Shown here: positions 7,607 to 16,364 of the stretch, in pieces | Numbering within the stretch: position 1 is the stretch's first letter | Layout of the letters: the number at the start of each line of letters is the position of its first letter | From: JAICYJ01 sp045806525 | GTDB taxonomy: Bacteria; Actinomycetota; Thermoleophilia; Gaiellales; JAICJC01 | Length of the DNA stretch: 54,076 nucleotides | Direction: 5' to 3' | NCBI GenBank assembly: GCA_045806525.1 | Contig: JBJMJD010000064.1 | Span: 1 to 54,076 of the forward strand | Translations under genes and position numbers: made by a program | The notes under the pieces: model-generated | Told to the model about the DNA's origin: nothing | What the model saw: the letters and a program-made list of their open reading frames with translations, nothing else | Databases searched by the model: none

Positions 7607-8677
7607 CTAGGGCGACGTACCGCCGGAGGTGGAAGCGGTCGGTGCCGGCTTGTACCCTTGTGCGTACGAGGTCAACTTCTTCTGCGCGGCCAGCAGCGAC
7701 TGGATCTTCTTCTGCAGCTTCGGCGTCTCCTGCGACTGCTCGAGCTGCGACAGGATCTGCGCCTTGGCAGCGGCATAGCTCTGCTGGCTGCCCTTGACGG
7801 CGTCATCGTCGGCGCGGATCACGAAGTAGCAGTCGGGCTCGCACTTGCCGGCGAGGGTCGACGAGGCGTACGAGGAGTCGACCTTGACCGGGGGGCTGAT
7901 GCCGCCCGTCTCCAGCCCCGCGAACACGGCGTTCGCGAAGTTGGCCTCGACCTGGCCCTGCGTGGCGGTGAGCGCGCCGCTGGGATTGCTGGAGGCGTCC
8001 AGCGAGTACTTCTTGACCTCGGCCGGGAAGCTCGAGCCCTGGATCAGCGCCTTGCGAGCGGCGTTCGCGTCGGCCTGGTCCTTGGCAAGGATGTAGTGCA
8101 CCTTGCGGGTCTCGGCCGTGACGTACTGCGACTTGTGGGCGTTGTAGTAGGCCTGCGCCTGGGTGTCGGTGACCTTGTACTGCGACTTCAGCTTGGCGAT
8201 GATCTTCGTCTGCAGGAGCTGCGGCCGGATCAGCTGCTGCTTCAGGTAGTCCTCGGTAATCGCGTACTTCTTGAGGTAGGCCTGGTACTTGGCGGTATCC
8301 GTGCCGAACTGGGACTGAACCGCCTTCTGCAGGCCGGCGTCGACCTCGCTGTCGGACACCGTGACGTCCAGCTCCTTGGCGATGTTCTCGACCTGGGCGT
8401 TCGTGATCATGCGCTGCAGGATCGGGTCGACCACCTGCGTCTTGTAGGTGGCGGTACCGGCCGCTGGGATCTTCTGCTTTGCCACCTTGGCCGAGTTCAC
8501 CTGGAAGGCGACCAGCTGGTCGAGCTGCTTCTGGGTGATGTGCGTATCGCCGACCACAGCGACGTCGCCGCTCTCCAGCGACGCGCTCGAACCACCGCTG
8601 CTGCCACCGCCGCAGGCCGCAGAAACCGCGACCGCGGTGAGCAGTACAAGGGGGAGAATTATCCGGTAACGACGCAT
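7607..8677 (-). CDS. SurA/PrsA-like peptidyl-prolyl isomerase lipoprotein
   Basis: 356 residues. A lipoprotein signal peptide (MRRYRIILPLVLLTAVAVSAAC) puts the lipidated Cys at about residue 22, followed by a Gly/Ser linker. Residues about 35-165 form a SurA_N-type chaperone region (SGDVAVVGDTHITQKQLDQL). A parvulin (PpiC) domain follows (TAETRKVHYILAKDQADANAARKAL..., ending near FVIRADDD). The last 60 residues are helical and polar. It is likely an extracellular, membrane-anchored folding helper for exported proteins. The parvulin domain is divergent, so isomerase activity is less certain than the chaperone role. It sits 9 bases after mfd. Confidence 0.88.
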   Translation of the reverse strand: MRRYRIILPLVLLTAVAVSAACGGGSSGGSSASLESGDVAVVGDTHITQKQLDQLVAFQVNSAKVAKQKIPAAGTATYKTQVVDPILQRMITNAQVENIAKELDVTVSDSEVDAGLQKAVQSQFGTDTAKYQAYLKKYAITEDYLKQQLIRPQLLQTKIIAKLKSQYKVTDTQAQAYYNAHKSQYVTAETRKVHYILAKDQADANAARKALIQGSSFPAEVKKYSLDASSNPSGALTATQGQVEANFANAVFAGLETGGISPPVKVDSSYASSTLAGKCEPDCYFVIRADDDAVKGSQQSYAAAKAQILSQLEQSQETPKLQKKIQSLLAAQKKLTSYAQGYKPAPTASTSGGTSP

Positions 8678-8686
8678 AAAAACACG

Positions 8687-11600
8687 TTACGCCGCTGTCT
8701 GGCGGCGCGATTCGATTATAGCAGCGAGCACCTCCAATCCCTCCCGCATATTGGGTCTGCCGTTGGAGTCCGGTTGGAGCTCGAGCTTGCTTGAGACCTC
8801 TCGGGCGGCCACGCTGTAGATGGCCTGCGGCACCCGCTGCTTCATCTCGCGCACCTGCGTCGAGTCCATCCGCAGCGGCGACACCGTCAGCTTTGCGCCG
8901 CGCACGACGACCACCTCAGCGCCCAGCTCGCCGGCCAGCATCCGCGCCTCGTGAATGCCGAACAGGTTGTCGACGGGATCGGGCAGCGGGCCGAACCGGT
9001 CGACCACCTCGGCGCGCAGCTCGCGCAGGTCGGAGACGCTTCCGGCCAGCGCCAGGCGCCGGTGCAGATCGATCTTGACCGCCTCCAGCGACACGTAGCT
9101 GGCCGGCACGTAGGCGTCGACCTGCGCGTCCACGCGCACCGGCCGCGGCGGCGGGCCGGTCGCCCCCTGCAGCTCGGCCACCGCCTCAGCCAGCAGCTCG
9201 CAGTACAGCTCGAACCCGACCGCGGCCACGTGCCCCGACTGCTCGTCGCCGAGCAGGTTCCCGGCGCCGCGGAGCTCCAGGTCGCGCATCGCGATCCGAT
9301 ATCCGGAGCCGAGCTCCGTGTAGTCGGCCAGCGTCGACAGCCGGTGCCGGGCCTCCTCGCTCAGCTCGCGCCGGTCGGGGTAGAACAGGTAGGAGTGCGC
9401 CGTCACGTCGCTGCGGCCGACGCGGCCGCGGATCTGGTAGAGCTGGGATAGGCCGAGCGTGTCGGCGCGCTCCACCACCAGCGTGTTGGCCTGGGGGATG
9501 TCCAGCCCGGACTCGATGATCGTGGTCGAGACCAGCACGTCGTGATCGCCGCGCAGGAAGGCCAGCATCACCTCCTCCAGCTGCCGTTCGGGCATCTGGC
9601 CGTGGGCGACACCGACGCGCAGCTCCGGCGCCCACGAGCGCACCCGAGCCGCCGCCTCGTCGATCGTCTCGACGCGGTTGTGCAGGTAGAACGACTGGCC
9701 CTCGCGCGCGTGTTCGCGGCGCAGGGCGGCGGCGATCAGCTCCTCGTCGAACTCGCCGACGTGGGTCTTGATCGGGCGCCTTCCGCGCGGCGGCGTCGTG
9801 ATCACCGAGATGTCACGCAGGCCTGACAGCGACATGTGCAGCGTGCGCGGGATCGGCGTCGCCGACATGGCCAGCACGTCCACCTCCAGGCGCATCTGCC
9901 GCAGCAGCTCCTTCTGGGCGACGCCGAAGCGCTGCTCCTCGTCGACCACCACCAGCCCCAGGTTGCCCGGAACCACGTCGCGCGAGAGCACCCGATGGGT
10001 GCCGATCAGGACGTCCACCTTGCCCTCCCGGAACCGCGCCAGCACCTGCTTCACCTCCGCCGGGGACCGGAACCGCGACACCGTCTCGACCTCGACCGGG
10101 AAGTCGCGGAAGCGCTCCCGGAAGGTGGCGCCGTGCTGCTGTGCCAGCACCGTGGTCGGCACCAGCACCATCACCTGGCGGCCGCCCGACACGCACTTCA
10201 TCGCCGCCCGCACCGCCACCTCGGTCTTGCCGAAGCCGACGTCGCCGCAGACCAGCCGGTCCATCGGCTGCTCGCCCTCCATGTCCTCGGTGACGGCGTC
10301 GATGGCGCGCTGCTGGTCGTCGGTCTCCTGATACGGGAACGCCTCCTCGAGCCGCGCCGTCCACTCGTCGTCACCGGGGAACGGCGGCCGGCTGGTCGCC
10401 TGGCGCCGCGCATACAGCGCCAGCAGCTCGCCGGCCAGCTCTCGCACCGCGTTGCGCGCCCGCGCCTTGAGCGTGTTCCAGGCCTTGCCTCCGAGCTTGG
10501 CCAGCGCCGGAGCGGAGCCGTCCGATCCGATGTAGCGGCTGACCTTGCCCAGCTGCTCGTGGGGCACGTAGAGACGGTCGTCGCCGCGGAACTCCAGGTA
10601 CAGGTAGTCGCGTACGACGCCGCCCACCTCGCGTGTGTCGAAGCGGACGAACCGCCCCACCCCGTGATCGTCGTGCACCACGTAGTCGCCCGCCCGCAGG
10701 TCGCCAAATGCGGCCAGGGCGCGGCCCAGCCCGATGGCGCGCCGGGTGGCACGGCGGCGGAACAGCTGGCTCGAGGGCAGCACCGCCAGCCGCAGCCACG
10801 GGATCACCACCCCCGCCCGGATCGTCGCCTGGCAGAACGCCACGCCGGCCTCGTCCGGCCCGGCAGCACCGGGCTGCGGAGTCTCCACGTCGATCCGCGT
10901 CAGTGCCAGCCGGGTGCGCTCGGCCTCACCCACGTGCGGGAAGCAGACCAGCACGCGGTAGCCGGCCCGCACCAGCGCGCGCAGCTCGTTCTCGGCCTCG
11001 GCGATGCCGAACGAGGCCAGCGCCGGCGGCTGCGCCTCGAACGAGATCGTCTGGCCCAGCGGCAGCTCCTCGAGCGCGCCGCTTCGCTCCACCAGCGCCT
11101 CGACCTCCTGCGGCCGCACATACCCGCGCGACCGCAGCTGCGGGTCGCGCAGGCGATCGGCGGCCTCCTGGCTGTGCTCGCGGGCAGCCTCCACGACCTG
11201 CTCCGGATTCCACACCAGTACCTGGGCGAGCCGCTCCAGCTCCGGCGCGAGCGCCACCAGGCCGGCCGGGATCACCGGCTCGTCCTCCTCCGCGCCCCAC
11301 TCCTGCTCGAGGTCTCCGGGCTCGGCCGCGGGGTACACGACGGCGCGGTCGAGCTCGTGCAAGGAGCGCTGGGTGAAGGCCGAGAAGGCCGACAGGCGCT
11401 CGATCTCGTCGCCGAAGAACTCGGCCCGGATCGGTTCGCGGCCCGTGGTCGGGAACACGTCGATGATCCCGCCCCGCACCGAGAAGCTGCCGCGCTCCTC
11501 GACCGTGTCGACGCGCTCGTACCCGGCCGCCGCCAGCAGCTCGACGACCGCGTCGAAGCCCGGCTCGGCCCCGAGGTCGAGCTCCACCACCGCCGGCCGC

Positions 11601-12088
11601 CGTTCGAGCGGCGTGATCCGCTCCACCAGCGCGTCGGCCGAGACCGCCACCAGTCCGCCCTGGGCCAGCGCGTCCAGCGCCAGCGCCCGCTCACCCACCA
11701 GGTGGGCGGCCGGCTCGAGGCCGCTGCCGTAGGCGGCGCCGCGCGACGGCAGGTAGGCGACCGCGGCCCCCGGCAGATACGGCGCCGCGGACTCGGCCAG
11801 GGCGTGGGCGGCCTCGTCGTCGTCGACCACCAGCACCAGGCCGCGCGGCGCCAGCTGCTCACGCGTTCGCCACAGGGCAGCCACCAGCAGCGGCAGCATC
11901 GGCGGCGAGACGCGGGCACGGGGCACGCCGGCGGCCGCGATCCGCGCGAACGAGGCGACGTCGTCGCTCTCCAGCAGGTAGGGCAGAGCCAGCTCCGCGC
12001 CGGCGAGCGCGGAGGCGATCTCGGGTGGTCGGTCGAGCGGGTCGGTGCGGTCCACGGCCGTCTCTGATGGTAGTCTGGCGGGCGTCAT
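8687..12088 (-). CDS. mfd: Transcription-repair coupling factor Mfd
   Basis: 1133 residues from ATG 12088; a GTG at 12103 is an alternative start 5 codons longer. Mfd removes stalled RNA polymerase and recruits UvrA. Domains in order: a UvrB-like N-terminal module (LPYLLES..., FSVRGGIIDVFPTTG, EFFGDEIERL); the CarD/RNA-polymerase-binding domain (GDYVVHDDHGVGRF); the RecG-like motor with Walker A CGDVGFGKTEVA, DEEQRFG, AMSATPIPRTLHMSL and QIRGRVGRS; and the C-terminal TRCF domain. The N-terminal UvrB-like module lacks ATPase motifs, as is normal. It diverges from the small gene at 12106 with only 17 bases between starts. It heads the mfd-foldase-mazG-kinase string. Confidence 0.97.
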   Translation of the reverse strand: MTPARLPSETAVDRTDPLDRPPEIASALAGAELALPYLLESDDVASFARIAAAGVPRARVSPPMLPLLVAALWRTREQLAPRGLVLVVDDDEAAHALAESAAPYLPGAAVAYLPSRGAAYGSGLEPAAHLVGERALALDALAQGGLVAVSADALVERITPLERRPAVVELDLGAEPGFDAVVELLAAAGYERVDTVEERGSFSVRGGIIDVFPTTGREPIRAEFFGDEIERLSAFSAFTQRSLHELDRAVVYPAAEPGDLEQEWGAEEDEPVIPAGLVALAPELERLAQVLVWNPEQVVEAAREHSQEAADRLRDPQLRSRGYVRPQEVEALVERSGALEELPLGQTISFEAQPPALASFGIAEAENELRALVRAGYRVLVCFPHVGEAERTRLALTRIDVETPQPGAAGPDEAGVAFCQATIRAGVVIPWLRLAVLPSSQLFRRRATRRAIGLGRALAAFGDLRAGDYVVHDDHGVGRFVRFDTREVGGVVRDYLYLEFRGDDRLYVPHEQLGKVSRYIGSDGSAPALAKLGGKAWNTLKARARNAVRELAGELLALYARRQATSRPPFPGDDEWTARLEEAFPYQETDDQQRAIDAVTEDMEGEQPMDRLVCGDVGFGKTEVAVRAAMKCVSGGRQVMVLVPTTVLAQQHGATFRERFRDFPVEVETVSRFRSPAEVKQVLARFREGKVDVLIGTHRVLSRDVVPGNLGLVVVDEEQRFGVAQKELLRQMRLEVDVLAMSATPIPRTLHMSLSGLRDISVITTPPRGRRPIKTHVGEFDEELIAAALRREHAREGQSFYLHNRVETIDEAAARVRSWAPELRVGVAHGQMPERQLEEVMLAFLRGDHDVLVSTTIIESGLDIPQANTLVVERADTLGLSQLYQIRGRVGRSDVTAHSYLFYPDRRELSEEARHRLSTLADYTELGSGYRIAMRDLELRGAGNLLGDEQSGHVAAVGFELYCELLAEAVAELQGATGPPPRPVRVDAQVDAYVPASYVSLEAVKIDLHRRLALAGSVSDLRELRAEVVDRFGPLPDPVDNLFGIHEARMLAGELGAEVVVVRGAKLTVSPLRMDSTQVREMKQRVPQAIYSVAAREVSSKLELQPDSNGRPNMREGLEVLAAIIESRRQTAA

Positions 12089-12099
12089 CGTCCGGAGGT
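12071..12099 (+). promoter_or_regulatory. -10 box and ribosome binding site of the gene at 12106
   Basis: TAGTCT (12071-12076) could serve as a -10 box. GGAGGT (12094-12099) is a near-perfect Shine-Dalgarno sequence 6 bases before a TTG. This pairing is why the TTG at 12106 was chosen. The region also overlaps the mfd start. Confidence 0.5.
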
Positions 12100-12105
12100 C
12101 CACCG

Positions 12106-12324
12106 TTGCGCCGTCGCTACCTCGCCCCGCTCATCGCCCTGGTGCTGCCGCTGCTGCTGCCCGCCGTCACCTGGGCCGCCACCACGTCCGGCACCGAGAA
12201 GCCGGACGGCCATGACTGGACGCTCGACACCATCTTCGTGGTCGCGCTCGGCATCCCGCTGGTGCTGACCATCCTGACGCTCGTCGACATCGCGGTGGGC
12301 AAGCACACCAGCAAGCACGAGTAG
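12106..12324 (+). CDS. Small membrane protein
   Basis: 72 residues from TTG 12106, chosen because of the GGAGGT 6 bases upstream. A basic start is followed by a hydrophobic, signal-like segment (LAPLIALVLPLLLPAVTWAA). A polar loop (TTSGTEKPDGHDWTL) leads to a second membrane segment (DTIFVVALGIPLVLTILTLVDIAV) and a short charged tail. The first segment may be cleaved after TWA. The family is not recognised. Its stop codon shares one base with the start of the M20 peptidase gene, so the two are translated together. Third-position GC fits a real gene. Confidence 0.65.
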   Translation: MRRRYLAPLIALVLPLLLPAVTWAATTSGTEKPDGHDWTLDTIFVVALGIPLVLTILTLVDIAVGKHTSKHE

Positions 12325-13628
12325 TGCCGTTGCAGCTGGACGAGCTGTTCGACCTGCTCCGCATCGAGTCGATCTCGAGCGACGGAGAGCACGCCGCGGA
12401 GCTGCGCCAGGCTGCCGATTGGGTGGCGGCGATGGTCGGAGGCGGCACCATCGTCGAGGGCTACGGCAATCCGCTGGTCGACGCGCTGATCCCGGCCTCG
12501 GTCACGGGTGCGCCGACCGTGGTGGCCTACGGGCACTACGACGTGCAGGCGCCCGGCGACCCGGCGCTGTGGACGTCGCCGGCCTTTGACCCGCAGGTGC
12601 GTGACGGCTGGCTGTACGCACGCGGGGCATCCGACGACAAGGGCAACTACTGGGCGCTGCTGCGGGCGGCGCTCGACCTGGCCGAGAGCGGCAGCCTGGG
12701 CGTGAACGTACGGGTGATTGCCGACGGCGAGGAGGAGATCGGCGGCCACTCGGTGATCGACTACCTGGCCACGCTCGACGACGACTTCGGTGCGGCGGTG
12801 ATCTTCGACGGGGCGATGGCCAGCGGGGAGGTGCCGGCCGTGACCACCGCCCTGCGCGGCCTGGTCGGATTTCAGGTGCGGCTGGTCACCAACCGCAAGG
12901 AGGTCCACTCGGGTCTCTACGGCGGCGCCGCCGCCAACCCCGTTCACGACCTGGTGGCGGTGCTCGCGGCCGTCGCCGGCCATGACCGGGACTTCTCCGC
13001 AGGCATCGCGCCGGTCACCGACGAGGAGCGGGCGGGCTGGGCGTCCCTGCCGTCCGGCGCCGAACTGATGGACGCCGCCGGCGCGACGCCGGCCGACGAC
13101 CGCGCCGCAGCCGACTTCTACCGCCGAACCTGGGAGGGGCCGTCGCTGACGGTGCACTCGATCGGCTGCGGTGATCCGCGCATGCACAAGACCAGCATCG
13201 GCACCGAGGCGCTGGCGTCGCTGTCGCTGCGGGTGGCGCCCGGCCAGGACCCGGCGGCGTTCCACGAGCAGCTCGAGGAACGGCTGCGCTCGGCCTGTCC
13301 GGCGCACGCGACGATCGAGCTGGACCCCTGGCCAGCGGCCAGCCCGGCGTACGTCTCGCCCGACGACCCGGTGATCGCGAGCGGCTTCGACGCGATCGAG
13401 CGGGCCACCGGCACACGCCCGCTGGCGATGCGCAGCGGCGGCTCGATCCCGGTGATGGCCGCGCTGGTGTCGCGCGGCACGCCGACCATCCTTTCCGGCT
13501 TCGCAACATCCGATGACGACATCCACTCTCCCAACGAGAAGATGCGGGTGCGGAACCTGGAATGGGCGTTCGCAGCTGGGCGTGAGATGTTCCTGGGACT
13601 GGAGATGGCGCTGCGCGACCGCCGGTAG
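12324..13628 (+). CDS. M20-family metallopeptidase (dipeptidase-like)
   Basis: 434 residues, with GTG 12324 overlapping the previous stop by one base. This is a di-zinc amidohydrolase of the M20 family. Metal and catalytic motifs are present in order: AYGHYDVQ (first zinc His and the following Asp), YARGASDDKG (bridging Asp), ADGEEEIGG (general-base Glu pair), FDGAM (metal Asp) and the final DDDIHSPNE (His). The lid/dimerisation domain holds EVHSGLYGGAAANP. The sequence fits peptide-bond or N-acyl amino acid hydrolysis in the cytoplasm. The substrate cannot be read from the sequence. Confidence 0.92.
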   Translation: MPLQLDELFDLLRIESISSDGEHAAELRQAADWVAAMVGGGTIVEGYGNPLVDALIPASVTGAPTVVAYGHYDVQAPGDPALWTSPAFDPQVRDGWLYARGASDDKGNYWALLRAALDLAESGSLGVNVRVIADGEEEIGGHSVIDYLATLDDDFGAAVIFDGAMASGEVPAVTTALRGLVGFQVRLVTNRKEVHSGLYGGAAANPVHDLVAVLAAVAGHDRDFSAGIAPVTDEERAGWASLPSGAELMDAAGATPADDRAAADFYRRTWEGPSLTVHSIGCGDPRMHKTSIGTEALASLSLRVAPGQDPAAFHEQLEERLRSACPAHATIELDPWPAASPAYVSPDDPVIASGFDAIERATGTRPLAMRSGGSIPVMAALVSRGTPTILSGFATSDDDIHSPNEKMRVRNLEWAFAAGREMFLGLEMALRDRR

Positions 13629-13669
13629 GGAGTGGACGCCGTCCGTCGAAGGGGTTACGCTTGCGCGCG

Positions 13670-13906
13670 ATGCGAATCACCTCGCGCGGAATGAGCGAAT
13701 ACCAGGTGCGCACGCGGCTGTACGAGCCGCCCGAGATGGTGCGCCGCCTGGAGGCGAAACTGGCCTGCTGGAGGATCTCCAGCGCACCGCGCATGCGCGG
13801 CGAGGATCTGCGCCGCGCCTTCGAGCAGCGGCTCGACAACCGCGCGGACGTGGTCGAGTCGCCGGCGGAGGTCGTCGAGGCCGAGCGCATCCGCGTCGTG
13901 GCGTAG
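13670..13906 (+). CDS. Small hypothetical protein
   Basis: 78 residues from ATG 13670. A -10-like TACGCT (13656-13661) lies 8 bases upstream. A TTG at 13661 with an AAGGGG upstream is the alternative start and adds 3 residues. The product is basic and helical with no membrane segment (YQVRTRLYEPPEMVRRLEAKLACW, then RGEDLRRAFEQRLDNR). Strong G/C bias at third positions supports coding. No family is recognised. Confidence 0.55.
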   Translation: MRITSRGMSEYQVRTRLYEPPEMVRRLEAKLACWRISSAPRMRGEDLRRAFEQRLDNRADVVESPAEVVEAERIRVVA

Positions 13907-13959
13907 CTCGAGGCGCGCCGCGGTGCGTCTGCGGCGTCAGGCTGAGGCCCGGCACTCCG

Positions 13960-14565
13960 CTACGCCGACGAACTCCCGTTCCACCTGCGCATGGCCGCGT
14001 CCACCCCGTCACGCAGCACCGACAGCGTGCAGTCGGCGCCGGCGCGGACCAGGCGGTCGACGTCGGTGCCCGGCGGGAACGGCTGTAGCACCCAGTCGGC
14101 CACCGGCCTGCGGTCGCCCCGTTCCGGCCTGCCGATCCCGATCCGCACGCGCAGGAAGTCCTGGGTGCCGAGTGCGTCCGCCAGCGAGCGCAGGCCGTTG
14201 TGCCCGGCCAGCCCGCCGCCCTGCTTGGCGCGGACGTCGCCCAGCTCCAGGTCGAGCTCGTCGTGGACGACGACCAGCCGCTCCGGCGGCAGCTTGTAGA
14301 ACCGGAGCGCCGGCGCCACCGAGCGGCCCGACTCGTTCATGAACGTCTCCGGCACGAGCAGCGCCAGCCGACGGTCTGCGTCGCGCAGCTCGCTGACCCG
14401 TCCGTTCCAGCGCGACCGCCAGCTGCCGCCCAGCTCCTCCGCGATCAGCTCGACCACGCGCCGGCCCAGGTTGTGGCGCGTGTCCCGATAGCGGGGCCCG
14501 GGATTCCCGAGACCGACCACCAGGTGGGAGAGCGACGGCTCGCGCGATCGGCGAAGCAGGCTCAC
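13960..14565 (-). CDS. pth: Peptidyl-tRNA hydrolase
   Basis: 201 residues, starting at GTG 14565. It recycles peptidyl-tRNA released from stalled ribosomes. The characteristic residues are all present: GLGNPG (first Asn), RDTRHNLG (catalytic His), PETFMNESG (Asn), VVHDELDL (Asp) and QGGGLAGHNGLRS (Asn). The C-terminal helix is short and variable. Its start lies 6 bases after rplY. The order rplY-pth is shared by many Actinobacteria. Confidence 0.96.
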   Translation of the reverse strand: MSLLRRSREPSLSHLVVGLGNPGPRYRDTRHNLGRRVVELIAEELGGSWRSRWNGRVSELRDADRRLALLVPETFMNESGRSVAPALRFYKLPPERLVVVHDELDLELGDVRAKQGGGLAGHNGLRSLADALGTQDFLRVRIGIGRPERGDRRPVADWVLQPFPPGTDVDRLVRAGADCTLSVLRDGVDAAMRRWNGSSSA

Positions 14566-14571
14566 CCGACG

Positions 14572-15276
14572 CTACTCGTCGCCTGCGGGTGCCTCCGCCG
14601 GAGTCTCGCCGTCCGCGGTCTCGCCCTCGCCGGCCTCCTCGCCCTCGACGCCCTCCTCGCCCTCGACGCCCTCCTCGCCCTCCTCCGGCTCGAGCTCCTC
14701 CTCGGCGATGGGGGCGGTGACCGTGGCCAGCACGGTGCTCTCGGGATCGTCCAGGAACGTCACGCCCTCGAACGCGTCCACGTCCACCAGGCGCAGGGCG
14801 TTGCCGATGTCGAGCTCGCTGACGTCGACGACGATCTGCTCAGGGATGGCGGTCGGCAGCACCGAGATGTTGAGCTCGTGGGTGGGCTGGCTGAGCACGC
14901 CGCCCATCTCGACGCCGTGCGGAATGCCCTCGATGTGGACGCGCACGACGGTGTTGATCGGCTGGTCGAGCCGCACCTCGTGAAAATCGATGTGGATGAC
15001 ACGGTCGCGGACCGGGTCGAGCTGCATGTCCTTGATCACGACCGGGTGCGTCTTGCCGGCGCCGTCGATGGTGAGGTCGATGATGGCGTGGGTGCCGCCC
15101 GACCCGGAGACGGCCGTGCGCAGGTCGCGGGCACCGACGACGATCGCCTGCGATCCCTCGCTGCCGCTCCGCGACGTGTAGAGGACGCCGGGGATGTCGC
15201 CCGCGGCGCGCATCGCACGCGCAAGCTTTCCGCCGCGCTCTTCCCGCAGGCGCACCTGTAGTTTCACATCAGCCAT
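14572..15276 (-). CDS. rplY: 50S ribosomal protein L25/Ctc (long form)
   Basis: 234 residues. Start ATG 15276 has GGGAG about 7 bases upstream; the longer open frame above it is not supported. The N-terminal ~95 residues are the 5S rRNA-binding L25 domain (REERGGKLARAMRAAGDIPGVLY, then VIHIDFHEVRLDQPI). A TL5/Ctc beta domain follows (EGIPHGVEMGGVLSQPTHELNI, PEQIVVDVSELDIGNALRL). The last ~45 residues are an acidic tail rich in Glu, with a repeated GEEGVE unit encoded by imperfect 18-base DNA repeats at about 14630-14690. Acidic tails are common in actinobacterial L25. The repeat is probably length-variable between strains. Confidence 0.95.
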   Translation of the reverse strand: MADVKLQVRLREERGGKLARAMRAAGDIPGVLYTSRSGSEGSQAIVVGARDLRTAVSGSGGTHAIIDLTIDGAGKTHPVVIKDMQLDPVRDRVIHIDFHEVRLDQPINTVVRVHIEGIPHGVEMGGVLSQPTHELNISVLPTAIPEQIVVDVSELDIGNALRLVDVDAFEGVTFLDDPESTVLATVTAPIAEEELEPEEGEEGVEGEEGVEGEEAGEGETADGETPAEAPAGDE

Positions 15277-15310
15277 CGATCGCTCCCAAGTACCGTGACG
15301 AGCCGGGCGC

Positions 15311-16318
15311 CTAGAACAGCTGGTTTCCGCCGTGGAACAGGCCTGACACCGAGTCGTCGTTGAAGACGTTCGAGATGGTATCAGCCAGGATCGGCGCAAC
15401 CGACAGCACCCGCACCTTGTCGGGCCGCTCGACGGCGTTCGTGGGGATGGTGTCGGTCACCACCACCTGCTTGAAGACGGATGCCTCCAGGTTCTCGAGC
15501 GCCGGCCCTGAGAAGACGGCGTGGGTGGCGCAGGCGTAGACCTCGGTGGCGCCGTGGTCGATCAGCGCCTCGCCGCCGGCGCAGAGGGTGCCGGCCGTGT
15601 CGATGATGTCGTCGATCACGACGCAGACCTTGTCGCGCACGCGGCCGATCACGTTGGTCACCTCGGCCATCTGCTGCTCGGGGCGCTCCTTGGTGATCAG
15701 CGCGAAGCCGGATCCCAGCATCTCGGAGAACTTCTTGGCCAGCTTGGCGCGGCCGGCGTCGCCGGACACGACCACGATGTCGTCGGGCGGCACGTCGCCC
15801 ACCACCAGCTTGAAGTGGTCGGCCAGCAGCGGCACCGAGGTCATGTGGTCGACGGGGATCTTGAAGAAGCCCTGCAGCTGCCCCGCGTGCAGGTCCATCG
15901 TCAGCACCCGGTCGGCCCCCGCGGCCTCGATCATATCGGCCACGAGCTTCGACGTGATCGGCTCGCGCGGCGCGCTCTTCTTGTCCTGCCGCGAGTAGGG
16001 ATACCACGGCATCACGGCCGTGATCCGCTTGGCCGATGCCAGCCGGGCGGCGTTGATCATGATCAGCAGCTCCATCAGCGAGTCGTTGGTCGGCGAGGAG
16101 CAGGACTGCACGACGAACATGTCGGCGCCGCGGATCGACTCCTCGTAGCGCACGTACACCTCGCCGTTGGTGAAGGTCTTGAGCGTGGCCCGGCCCAGCT
16201 CGATGCCGAGATGCTCGGCGATCTTGGCGCCCAGCTCCGGGTTCGACCGCCCGCTGAACAGCATCAGCCGCTTGTGCGGCGCCCGCTCCATCCACGTCGC
16301 GTGCGGGGAGTCGCTCAC
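15311..16318 (-). CDS. prs: Ribose-phosphate pyrophosphokinase (PRPP synthetase)
   Basis: 335 residues from GTG 16318, which gives a family-like length and an N-terminus (SDSPHATWMERAPHKRLMLFSG) like mycobacterial PrsA. An ATG at 16393 would add 25 residues and overlap glmU by 29 bases. An ATG at 16291 would remove 9 residues. It makes PRPP from ribose 5-phosphate and ATP for nucleotide, His and Trp synthesis. It shows the ATP site (FTNGEVYVRYEES), MPWYPYSRQDKK, the metal site TMDLHAGQLQGFF, the flexible loop VVVSGDAGRAK, and the PRPP-binding loop CVVIDDIIDTAGT. Confidence 0.95.
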   Translation of the reverse strand: MSDSPHATWMERAPHKRLMLFSGRSNPELGAKIAEHLGIELGRATLKTFTNGEVYVRYEESIRGADMFVVQSCSSPTNDSLMELLIMINAARLASAKRITAVMPWYPYSRQDKKSAPREPITSKLVADMIEAAGADRVLTMDLHAGQLQGFFKIPVDHMTSVPLLADHFKLVVGDVPPDDIVVVSGDAGRAKLAKKFSEMLGSGFALITKERPEQQMAEVTNVIGRVRDKVCVVIDDIIDTAGTLCAGGEALIDHGATEVYACATHAVFSGPALENLEASVFKQVVVTDTIPTNAVERPDKVRVLSVAPILADTISNVFNDDSVSGLFHGGNQLF

Positions 16319-16364
16319 CGCCGGGGCGCTGCCCGGAACGGTGGCGAACAGCGGTATCGGCGAT

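Noticed and set aside
9836..12067. A 743-codon open frame on the plus strand opposite mfd
   Set aside because: The translation is His/Arg/Gln-rich without motifs, and mfd is certain on the other strand. It is a GC-rich shadow.
13634..13645. Palindrome GGACGCCGTCC as a terminator after the M20 gene
   Set aside because: The arms are only 5 bp with no T-run. Such short GC palindromes are frequent by chance at this composition.
14630..14690. Tandem repeats suggestive of a minisatellite element
   Set aside because: They are in-frame codons of the acidic tail of ribosomal protein L25.
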